From NCBI GenBank assembly GCA_964034945.1, contig OZ035960.1, positions 65,626,470 through 65,690,469 on the forward strand: a stretch of 64,000 nt of DNA. The letters are read 5' to 3'. The notes under the pieces are model-generated. The model saw only the letters and a list, made by a program, of their open reading frames with translations. It searched no databases and was not told the DNA's origin. This document shows, piece after piece, positions 52,166 through 61,287 of this stretch. The DNA is from Chrysopilus asiliformis (taxonomy: Eukaryota; Arthropoda; Insecta; Diptera; Rhagionidae). The position numbers and the translations under genes were made by a program. Every line of letters starts with the position of its first letter. The first letter of the stretch is position 1.

Positions 52166-52674
52166 TAACGATGGTATCTTTTTTCGGACAAAAAACAGAA
52201 TATTTCACCTAAAAATTTGAAAAAGCAGTAAATCGATTTGAAAAAAAAAAACAGTATTTTTCGCAGTATAAATTTTATTCAATGAAAATTTGTGTCTTTG
52301 CTTTTAATTTCGACATTTTTATTTTTTTAAATTAACAGTGGAAAGCAAAATCAAAGTAACGCGTTCTGAAGAAGGATGAATAATGACAAGACAGTAATCG
52401 ATGGGGAAAGGAAGAAGCGAATCTATGCGACATGTTGCCATTAATACTTCGCTGTTCGTCGTTTGAATGTATTTACGCTTGCCATGTGTTGCCACTGTTT
52501 TGTGTTGCCATTGACGTTTTGCATTGCTATTAATAAATTTGAATTTCGAAACGTTAAAGAAATAAAGTTTTCAGAATATTTCAATACAGTATTTTGGGGA
52601 AAAAAGCAATTATGCAGTATTGGAGTCTGAAAAACAATATAATACTGTGAAAAACAGTATAGATACCATCGTTA
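52166..52674. mobile_element. hAT-type MITE (TGTATAGC duplication)
   Basis: TIR TAACGATGGTATCT is present at both ends in inverted orientation. TGTATAGC flanks both sides (52158-52165, 52675-52682). Subterminal ACAGTATT motifs recur. No long open frame. It lies just beyond the 3' end of a DINE-like copy. Confidence 0.88.
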
Positions 52675-52682
52675 TGTATAGC

Positions 52683-53088
52683 CTCACCTGCTATCTTCTG
52701 CAATTCTAAAGGGATTTGGTGCTTCAATGTATGACATAGATTAAAAAGAATAACATTTCCCACAATATTGTCTTTCCCCGTGTGGATAACCACCTTTTAC
52801 CGTTATTGAATATATTGTAAGTAAACAGTACGATTTTGTAATACACCGTTGGGTCACAAAGAAAAATGTCTCTAAAAAAAAAATTTCCCTTTTTTGGGTT
52901 AACTATATGCATTTGAGTCGAGGCCGAAGGCCGAGTAAAGAGGAAGGCGAGAGCTGAAATATATTTAAATAATTTTACGTAACATCTCCATACATCAAAT
53001 TCCAAAAATTCAAGCGCGAAGGGCGAGGCCGAAGGCCGACCTGCGGAAGGGGGATGAACCGCGAAGTGGTTCGGGTCGCAGCCCCTAG
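52683..53088 (+). mobile_element. Possible Helitron 3' end of another family
   Basis: The segment ends GGTCGCAGCCCCTAG followed by T, with a GAACC..GGTTC stem just upstream (53056-53072), as in Helitron 3' ends. It is rich in GGCCGAAGGCCGA repeats. The 5' end was not found. Confidence 0.45.
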
Positions 53089-53096
53089 TTAATTCA

Positions 53097-53625
53097 TTTT
53101 TATACCCGTATGGTGAAACCAAAGGGTATATTAGATTTGCCTTACCGTTTGTAATGCCAAGATCCCGTTATCACACACAAAAATGAATTACACCAGTGTA
53201 TTTAGAATGATAAAAAAAAAATGAATTTAGCATGTTCGTCCGTCCGTGCGTCCGTCCGTCCGTCTGTCCGTCCGTCCGTCCGTCTGTCCGTCTGTGGCGC
53301 GGATTTCGGGCGCACGGATTGAGCTACAGACTTGAAATTTTGCACGGATTGGTTTTTTTTCGTAAAATGCGAGGCAATTTATGATTTATAATTTGTTGAT
53401 GGGCAAAAATGGACCATTAGGGGGGGTACCCCCCATACGAACGAAAACGATTTTTGCGAATATCTCAAAAACGGTGCGTCTTATCAAAAAAGTGCAAGAA
53501 CAAAAGTTATTTAAGATATGATTCTACATAAAACTCCCATACACCAAAATCCGATTGGAATAAATTTTAAAAAATGTTATTGGAAACTTTGACTTCAAAG
53601 AGGAATTTTGATACAACTTGGAATA
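53097..53625 (+). mobile_element. DINE-1-like element, 3'-truncated
   Basis: The TTTTATACCCGTATGG start and GGGGGGTACCCCCCATACG are present. The copy stops after GGAATTTTGATACAACTTGG, without the hairpin. Confidence 0.85.
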
Positions 53626-53669
53626 TTGCAGCATATAAAGTATTTTACGATCGAATTTTAACAATTGTA

Positions 53670-53995
53670 GCGTTTTTATACCCTATATGGTGAAACTAAA
53701 AAGCTATACGCCAACAGCCTGTCGTTATACAATGAATTCCACCAATGTGTTTAGAAGACATGAAAAAGTTGATGTACGCATATACATCCGTACATGTGTG
53801 ATTTTTGGTTTTCACTTAACGGATTGAACCACAGACATTGGGTGTCCTTAGCCGATCTTTTGTATCTCATGTATTACATTAGCCCGACATTTCATCGATG
53901 GATCAGACAAGCAACTGACCTTTGGTACATCAGTTTTTTCTCAGTTTTTTCGCGAACGGTGCGTTGGATACTACATAGGAAAGGTGTGAAATAAT
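53670..53995 (+). mobile_element. Diverged DINE-1-like relative
   Basis: TTTTTATACCCTATATGGTG, TGAATTCCACCAATGTGTTT and GATTGAACCACAGACATTG follow the order of the main family, but more than a third of the bases differ. It is an older or separate subfamily. Confidence 0.55.
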
Positions 53996-54040
53996 TGTCT
54001 ATAATTCAATTCCAATATTCCTTCTTATGAAAGTTAAACA

Positions 54041-54213
54041 TGTGGCGACACTGTAAAATTATTATTTAAGTTACCTTTTAATCTAGTAAGTTTTTATTGT
54101 GTAACCGTTTTTTAATTTTAAATTTTTATTATATGATTGTATACCGTCGACTCAACAACTAAAAAGTTTTATTAAAACTAAAAAAAAAAAATAAATGAGT
54201 TTTAATTCCTACA
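54041..54213 (+). repeat. 5' LTR (173 bp)
   Basis: It starts TGTGGCGACACTG and ends TTCCTACA. Compared with the 3' LTR only a few substitutions and a small A-run difference are visible, so the insertion is fairly young. Confidence 0.92.
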
Positions 54214-54216
54214 ATT

Positions 54217-54229
54217 TGGTGACCCCGAC
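54217..54229 (+). other. Primer-binding site
   Basis: TGGTGACCCCGAC lies three bases after the 5' LTR, the place where a host tRNA primes minus-strand synthesis. The same core is seen in Mag-like insect gypsy elements. Confidence 0.75.
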
Positions 54230-54887
54230 AAAGAAAAAGAACATCATAAGAATTTGTAAAACAGAAATTTGAAAAAGAAGACAAAAATTCCACAATCTTC
54301 AATATTTTTAAAAAAAATTAAAAGAAGAAACCAAAAGAATTTTAAAGAACGAAAATGAAAATTCAACATTCAACATTTTTATGGAAGTAATTTTTCAAAA
54401 CTTCATTCAAGAAAAACTTTTCTTCAAAACAGGACGAAATTCAGTTAAATAATTTGAAATTTTCGTTCATGAATCATATTTCACATATCTGAAAATTTCT
54501 TGTGATATTTTTCATTTCTTCAAATAAAATCTTTCAAGTAAACCTAACTTTTCAAGACTTCTTCTCAAAACGGATTCAAAGAAGCTCAGTTCATTATCTT
54601 GTTTATTCAAGCCGAGTTTTTGAGACTACTATCAAGTTTTCTTCATCTATTTAACAAGACTTTTGGTTAATTGTCGTACCTCTTTGAAGAAGATTATTTA
54701 AGGTTTCTAATCAATTTAAAAAATCAAGACTGTTTATTACATCATAATTTCAAGTAGGGATTTGGTTTTTCATTATTATTCTTGTTTAATTTAATTTTAA
54801 TCAACATTTTAACATATAATATTACACATTCAAACTTTTTCATACATAATTTTGTGTTTACTATTATTTTCATTATTAAATTTGATT
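54230..54887 (+). other. LTR element leader, no gene
   Basis: AT-rich untranslated leader, about 660 bases, with many TTCAA/TTTCAAG motifs. No open frame of note. Confidence 0.6.
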
Positions 54888-55748
54888 ATGGCTCAAGAAA
54901 ATGTAAAGCCTTCAGTATCTCTCCCAGGTGGTGATTCATCCGGTATTAATTAACCTCAGTTTTCACAAATTGGTGCAGTCAGTGTTCGACCACCAAAATT
55001 TTGGCGTAATAAACCACAACTATGGTTTATACAACTTGAAGCCCAATTTGTGAATAGTCATATTATTTTGGATAACACAAAATTTAATATTGTGGTTGCA
55101 GCATTGGAGGAGGAAATTTTAGATTTTGTTAGTGACATTTTGTTAAATCCTCCAGCTGACAACAAATACATTGCTTTAAAAGAAGCACTTATTAATCGCC
55201 TTACAGATTCGGAAGAGGTTCGATTAAAAAAAAATTTGAAGGAATTAGAATTGGGTGATAAAAAACCATCTGATCTTCTTAGACAGATGAAAGGTTTGTC
55301 AGCCAATTCTATTACGGAAAACGTTTTAAAATCATTGTGGATGGAGCGTCTACCACAAACAGTACAAGCAATTCTGTCAGTAAGCAGAGATTCACTAGAT
55401 TCTCTAGCTGAAATTGCTGACAGAATTGTTTCAGTTTATATTGGAAATAGTATTTGTTCTGTAAATTCGTCTCAATCATCAGTTAATAACGTTAACATTT
55501 TGTCTTCTTTAAATGATCAAATTCAAAATTTAACAGAAGAAATTAAAAAATTTAAATTTGAATCTTCTAATAATAACTCTCGTTCTCGAAGTCGCAGTGT
55601 TAACAAACAAAACAATAAATCACGTAATCGGTCTTCTAGTTCTTCTGATAAATCAAAATCATTGTGCTGGTATCATTTTAATTTTGGGGAAAAAGCTAAA
55701 AAATGCATTTCTCCCTGTAATTACACGAACGACAGTTCGGGAAACTAA
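54888..55748 (+). pseudogene. Gag of the second LTR element
   Basis: The ATG at 54888 opens MAQENVKPSVSLPGG. TAA at 54951 interrupts, then the same frame continues (VRPPKFWRNKPQLWFIQLEA) to TAA 55746. The capsid-like part includes LRQMKGLSANSITENVLKSL. The C-terminal knuckle is CWYHFNFGEKAKKCISPC, a Cys/His form typical of one insect Ty3 lineage. Apart from the one stop it is undamaged. Confidence 0.85.
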
Positions 55749-55759
55749 ATGGTTCATAG

Positions 55760-56581
55760 TTGATGACGACAGACGATGCAACCATTAAAAATTGTCGTCT
55801 TGTTCTTTATGATGACTTAAGTAAAATGCATTTTTTGATAGATAGTTGTGCCGAAGTTTCGGTTATTCCTTCTTGTCGTTTCGATAAAAAATGCATATCA
55901 AATTTTAAACTTTTTGCTGCTAATTCAACCAAAATTAATACTTATGGTACAAAATTAATTACGTTGAATTTGGGCCTAAGAAGAAAATTTTTGCATTCAT
56001 TCATTATTGCTGATGTTTCTAAACCAATTATCGGTGCAGATTTTTTAAATAATTTTGGATTATTAGTTGATATTCGTAGAAAGAAATTAATAGATCCGTT
56101 AACTAACTTAAATGTTAATACAAAATTAGTTTCTGGTCCATCATCTTCAATTTCCACTATTTCTGATAAAATATTAGACCCTAGAATTTCATCACTTTTG
56201 AACAAATTTAAGTCCATTACAGATCCAAATAATTTTTCGAAAGATGTTAAACATGAAGTTGTTCATCACATCGAAACTAAAGGTCCTCCAATAAATTCTA
56301 AAGTACGTCGATTATCACCTGAAAAATTACAGGCTGCTAAATTAGAATTCGAATTTTTGTTGGAACAAGGTATTTGTCGTCCTTCAAAAAGCGAATGGTC
56401 TTCTCCACTGCATTTAGTGAAGAAAAAAAATGGTGACTGGAGACCTTGCGGCGACTATCGCAAACTTAATAGTATTACTGTTCCTGATCGTTATCCTATT
56501 AGCTATTTACAGGATTTTTCTGCTCAGTTAGCAGGTTGTTCAGTTTTCTCTTCTTTAGATTTAGTTAAAGCATACCATTAA
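55760..56581 (+). pseudogene. Pol segment: protease and start of RT
   Basis: The aspartic protease motif is [13 protein letters not shown]; related enzymes have D-S/T-G, so Gly is replaced by Cys. RT starts with [20 protein letters not shown] and [20 protein letters not shown]. It ends at an in-frame TAA (56579), where related proteins continue with Gln. A TAG lies directly upstream in this frame (55757), so the link to Gag probably needs a frameshift or has been lost. Confidence 0.85.
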
Positions 56582-56610
56582 ATTCCTGTTCATCCAGATG
56601 ATATTAAGCA

Positions 56611-58603
56611 ATCTGTACTCCTTTCGGCTTATTTGAATTTGTCAGAATGACTTTTGGTTTCAGAAATGCTGCCCAAACTTTTCAACGTTTTATAAATCAT
56701 GTTTTAAAAGACTTTAATTTTTGTTATGTTTATATTGATGATGTTTTAGTATTTTCTCATAATGAAGAAGAACATTTTCATCATTTAGAACAAATTTTCA
56801 AACGTTTTTTTGAATATGGCTTAATTGTTAATATTGAAAAAAGTCTGTTTTTGCAAAAAGAAATACATTTTCTCGGACATCTCATTTCGTCAAAAGGTAT
56901 TCTTCCAATAGCTGATCGAATTAAGGCAATTTGTGATTTTACTCGTCCAGAGACAGTCAAAGATCTTAGACGATTCTTGGGTAAATTTCTCGAAGGTAGC
57001 AAGAAAAATGATCGTAGAAAAATTGATTGGACCGAACCAACCATAAATGCATTTGATCTTTGCAAAGAAAAGCTTTCTAAAGCTACTTTGCTTGTCCATC
57101 CTTCATCAACTGCAAAATTATCTGTGATGGTAGATGCTTCTGATAAATCTCTTGGAGCTGTTGTCCAACAATTTATAGACGGAAATTGGTGTCCACTAAG
57201 TTTCTTTTCGGTTAAATTAAATACGGCACAACAACGTTATAGTGCCTACGACAGAGAGCTTTTAGCTGCTTATTCGGCTATTAAACACTTTAGATTTATA
57301 TTAGAAGGTCGCGAATTTACACTTTTTACGGATCACAAACCATTGATTTATGCTTTTCATCAAAATTTAGAGAAGGCTTCTCCTCGTCAAGTTCGTCATC
57401 TTGATTTTATCGGTCAATTCACTACAAACATTCAGCACATTCCAGGCAAAGATAATGTCGTAGCCGATACTTTATCACGTGTAGACTCTATTAATATTCC
57501 TGAGTCAGTTGATTTTGCTTTAATTGCAGATGCTCAGAATGGAGATACAGAACTTACATCTCTTTTAGGCGGCAATACTTCTCTAAATTTGGCAAAATTT
57601 CCTGTATTAGGTTCTGATAAATTTATTTGTTGTGATAATTCTTCTGGAGTAATTAGACCTTATATTCCACAAAATTCCAGAAATTCAATTTTTCAAAATA
57701 TACATAATTTATCGCACCCTAGCATTCGAACTACAGTAAAAATGGCATCTCAAAAATTTATTTGGCCTTCTATTAATAAAGATATTCGAGATTGGTCTAA
57801 AAATTATTTAGCGTGTCAAAAATCAAAAATTTCTCGACATGTTAAAAGCGAGACTGGCAAATTTCCTTTAGTAAGTGAACGTTTTCAACACATTCATGTA
57901 GACATTGTAGGTCCTTTACCATCGTCAGAAGGTTTTCGTTATTGTGTTACTATTATGGATCGTTTTACCCGTTGGCCTGAAGTCATACCCATCAAAGATA
58001 TTTCTAGTGAAACTGTGGCTAACGTTATTTTTAGAGACTGGATATGTAGATTTGGTGTTCCAAATACTATCGTTACAGACCGTGGTACACAATTCGAATC
58101 AGAATTATTTAGAGAACTTTCTAAATTATTAGGTTTTAAACGAAATCGTACTACTGCATACAATCCAAAAGCGAATGGCTTAATAGAACGATTCCATAGA
58201 ACTCTTAAATCTGCTATTATGTGTCATAGCGAAAGTAGTTCTTGGACTAGATCATTACCCGCAGTTCTTTTAGGATTACAAACTACTTATAGGGAAGATT
58301 TTCAAAGTTCTTCAGCTGAATTAGTTTATGGAGAAAATATTCGTTTACCTAGTGATTTTCTTAATTCTTCACCCAAAGTTGAATTTCAAAATCATTTTAT
58401 AAATAAATTACGTGAACAATTTGTTAACATTCGACCGGTTTCATCTACGGATCATTCAAGGAAATCAATTTTTGTTTTTAAAGATTTAAATTCTTGTTCT
58501 CATGTGTTTTTGAGGACAGATGCTGTACGATCTTCCTTACAAACACCGTATTCAGGGCCATATGCCGTTTTAGAAAGAAATAATAAATATTTTTTGTTAA
58601 ATA
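56611..58603 (+). pseudogene. Pol segment: RT catalytic part, RNase H and integrase
   Basis: After a shift of frame near 56611 the sequence runs TPFGLFEF, MTFGFRNAAQTFQRF and the catalytic YVYIDDVLVFSHN. RRFLG joins KFLEGSKKND directly, which implies an in-frame loss of about 20 codons. RNase H has SVMVDASDKSLGAVV and LFTDHKPL. Integrase has VDIVGPLP, TDRGTQFES and GLIERFHRTL as DDE core; one finger Cys is replaced (NYLACQKSK). It is cut at 58603 by the mariner. Confidence 0.88.
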
Positions 58604-59904
58604 CAGGGTCCGCCATCTATTCCTCCGGTATGTAAACATTCAATAACTTCGCCATTTGTCAACCGATTTGCTTTCCTAGACACGTTTTGGAAACGTCAAA
58701 CCAGTACAATTTTAACCATGAACCGCTTCACACCGAAAGAACGCGCCGAAATAGTGACGATGTACATTGAAAATAGTCGTTCAATTGTGCTAACTCAACG
58801 TGCATATCGTGCAAAATATCGTGGCAAAAAAACGCCTACCGACAAAACAATTCGGGCGCTGGGTAAAAATTTCTTTGAGCACGGAACAGTAGGCAATCTA
58901 ACCTATAATCATCCACGCCCAAGACGTTTCAATGAAATTATTGAAGCCGTGAGAGAGAGTGTTGCCGAGGACCCAAATGTCTCGTATCGCCACCGAACTC
59001 AGCGGTTGAAAATGAGTGGAACCACGTTGCGGCGCATTTTAAAGGACGATCTCCATTTGTTTCCTTACAAAATACAACTAACTCAAAGAATATTGGCAAC
59101 AGACAAGTCGCGTCGTATAGAATACGGCAAATTAGTCGGCCGAATGTTGGAAACCATGCCGGACTTTTGGATGCAAGTTTTAATGACCGACGAGGCACAT
59201 TTCACTCTCTCTGGCGGTGTTAATAAACAAAATTGCCACATTTGGGCGACAGAAAATCCTCACGAGATTCATGAAATACCATTGCATGATCGAAAAGTGA
59301 CTGTTTGGGCCGGCGTGTGCGCAAAAACCATCATTGGGCAATTTTTCTTCAATGAAGGTGAAACAGTTAATGGTAATCGATATCGGTGGATGTTGGCACA
59401 TTTTGTATGTCCGAAAATGTGTGAAAAAGGTCTCACTGACTTCTGGTTTCAGCAAGACGGGGCGCCATGCCACACAGCGGACCAAACAATACGGTTTTTG
59501 CAACAAAAATTCCCTAGACGTGTGATATCGAAAAGAGGCGATATTGACTGGCCACCAAGATCCCCTGATTTAACCCCCCCAGACTTCTTTTTGTGGGGTT
59601 ATTTGAAGAGTAAAGTTTACGCCAGCAACCCGAAGACCATTGACGAGCTCAAGACCAATATTCGTGCCGAAATAGCTGCCATACCGACGGAGATGCTAGA
59701 AGAAGTGATGGAAAATGCCCGAAAAAGAGCACAGTTTGCGGTGGCCAATAAAGGTGGTCATTTGATCGATGTTGTTTTCAAAAAGTAGTCCACATAAATT
59801 GTAAAGGATTGAACTAAATAAAAAAACACCATTTTTTGCAATCTATTGTTTCTTTCAAAAGTTATTCAACATTCTCATACCGGAGGAATAGATGGCGCAC
59901 CCTG
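58604..59904 (+). mobile_element. DD41D mariner-type transposon, apparently complete
   Basis: TIRs 58604-58632 and 59876-59904 differ at one of 29 bases (start CAGGGTCCGCCATC / CAGGGTGCGCCATC) and stay similar for some bases more. The TA duplication is present (58602-58603, 59905-59906). The single ORF is intact, so the element may be able to move. Confidence 0.95.
58718..59788 (+). CDS. Mariner-family transposase, DD41D type
   Basis: The 356-residue enzyme would cut the element at its TIRs and insert it at TA. Residues 1-125 hold the paired helix-turn-helix DNA-binding part (start RFTPKERAEIVTMYI). The catalytic triad is D158 in MTDEAHF, D247 in FQQDGAPCH and D289 in LTPPDFFLWG; 41 residues separate the last two, hence DD41D (known from the rosa-type mariners). 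No frameshift or stop. The ATG at 58718 lies 114 bases from the left TIR and the stop 116 bases from the right end, as in a compact mariner. Confidence 0.93.
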   Translation: MNRFTPKERAEIVTMYIENSRSIVLTQRAYRAKYRGKKTPTDKTIRALGKNFFEHGTVGNLTYNHPRPRRFNEIIEAVRESVAEDPNVSYRHRTQRLKMSGTTLRRILKDDLHLFPYKIQLTQRILATDKSRRIEYGKLVGRMLETMPDFWMQVLMTDEAHFTLSGGVNKQNCHIWATENPHEIHEIPLHDRKVTVWAGVCAKTIIGQFFFNEGETVNGNRYRWMLAHFVCPKMCEKGLTDFWFQQDGAPCHTADQTIRFLQQKFPRRVISKRGDIDWPPRSPDLTPPDFFLWGYLKSKVYASNPKTIDELKTNIRAEIAAIPTEMLEEVMENARKRAQFAVANKGGHLIDVVFKK

Positions 59905-59906
59905 TA

Positions 59907-60076
59907 TTAAAAACAAAAATGTTACGGTTTCAATTGACAGACTTAAACCTTGTTTTTCGGATAGAATTTATGACTTAGACGAACCAGTAACAAGTGCTAT
60001 TTCCAATACTATTCCCATTCGTCCTAATATTAACTTGCCAAAACATTCATCTTTCAAAGTTCGGTTTTCTTCCTAA
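59907..60076 (+). pseudogene. Pol C-terminal tail beyond the mariner
   Basis: After the mariner the frame gives VTVSIDRLKPCFSDRIYDL, the usual integrase tail motif of Ty3/gypsy pol, and closes at TAA 60074. This shows that the mariner landed in the last 60 codons of pol. Confidence 0.8.
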
Positions 60077-60131
60077 TCTCGTTCCGGTTAAAGAAACAAA
60101 ATTTTAGTTATTGATTTCTTTAATTTTCACT

Positions 60132-60141
60132 GGGGAGGGAG
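60132..60141 (+). other. Polypurine tract
   Basis: GGGGAGGGAG sits three bases before the 3' LTR, the site where plus-strand synthesis starts. Confidence 0.8.
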
Positions 60142-60144
60142 TAC

Positions 60145-60318
60145 TGTGGCGACACTGTAAAATTATTATTTAAGTCAGCTTTTAATCTAGTAAGTTTTTA
60201 TTGTGTAACCGTTTTTTAATTTTAAATTTTTATTATATGATTATCAACCGTCGACTCAACAACTAAAAAGTTTTATTAAAACTAAAAAAATAAAAATAAA
60301 TGAGTTTTAATGCCTACA
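60145..60318 (+). repeat. 3' LTR (174 bp)
   Basis: The partner of 54041-54213; it ends TGCCTACA and is followed by AACA. It lies directly after the polypurine tract. Confidence 0.92.
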
Positions 60319-61287
60319 AACATTCCAACCGAGCGATACTGGAAACCTCAGGTTAATATTGTTTTTATCAAAAAAAATTTTTACTCTTCGAAACTTTTGT
60401 CATAGTACCAATATAGTTTTCATGATTTACTGAGAAAAAAATTACTTAAATAATTAAAAAAAAATACTTAAATAATTAAAACATCCGTTAAATATTGAAC
60501 TACTATGACCTTAAGTAGAAAACGTTAATAAAAATCCGTTTCCTCAGAAAATACTCATGTCAGGTAAATTCAAAATTCTAGTAATTAAGGCCATCATTAT
60601 GACTAACACACCTTTTGGAAAAAAATGGATTTTTGGAAAATCCCGGTTGTAAGAGTCATAACAATAATTTCATTAAAAACCTCATTAAGTTTTTAATGAG
60701 ATTATTGTAACAAAAATATTTGCTATCAACTTATGTAGAAAACGCCCATGAAAACCCATTTCCCCCGACAATACTCATGTCAGGTAAATTCAAAATTCTA
60801 GTAATTCATTAGGTATTTAATGAGATTATTGTAATTAAGGACATCATTATATATTGAAAAAAAAGGATTGTTTTAGTTTTAGATACACCAGCAAGTTAAG
60901 ATCTTAACTTTTAAAGTGACTTTCAAACAACATTTTTAATCAACAATTTAAAATCTGTTCTGTGAGGTGAACATAACTTTTAGTTAAGTGAAATTAAAAA
61001 TTTCCTGAAACTGAGGATATTTAATCAAAAATTTAAAATCTGTTCTGTGAGGTGAACATAACTTTTAGTTAAGTGAAATTAAAAATTTCCTGAAACTGAG
61101 GATATTTAATCAACAATTTAAAATCTGTTCTGTGAAGTGAACATAACTTTTGGTGAAGTGAACCTAAAAATTTCCTGAAACTGAGGATATATTTTTAAAT
61201 TTAGTGCAATTTTCTTCATTGCTCTAGGTAAGCTAATATATCTTTTTTTCTTTCTGGAATTATAAATTTGCTTCGATTTTTGTTAAA
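60319..61287 (+). other. Repeat-rich leader of the second Helitron gene
   Basis: It contains an 80-100-base direct repeat (AAATACTCATGTCAGG-like pieces at about 60548 and 60770: ATACTCATGTCAGGTAAATT) and the 85-bp triple repeat listed separately. No coding frame. Part of it is probably the 5' non-coding part of the Helitron. Confidence 0.55.
60937..61191 (+). repeat. 85-bp tandem repeat, 3 copies
   Basis: AAATCTGTTCTGTGAGGTGA starts at 60951, 61036 and (with one change) 61121. The first two units are almost identical; the third has several substitutions. Confidence 0.9.

Larger units (their letters stand above)
54041..60318 (+). mobile_element. LTR retrotransposon with both LTRs, hit by a mariner
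   Basis: LTRs 54041-54213 and 60145-60318 match closely (TGTGGCGACACTG to CCTACA). The 4-bp duplication AACA flanks them (54037-54040, 60319-60322). PBS, gag, pol and a polypurine tract are in place. Without the 1.3-kb mariner it is about 5.0 kb. Gag and pol have several breaks, so it depends on other copies. Confidence 0.92.

Noticed and set aside
61036..61191. CRISPR-like look of the 85-bp repeats
   Set aside because: Units are contiguous without spacers and the context is a eukaryotic Helitron.
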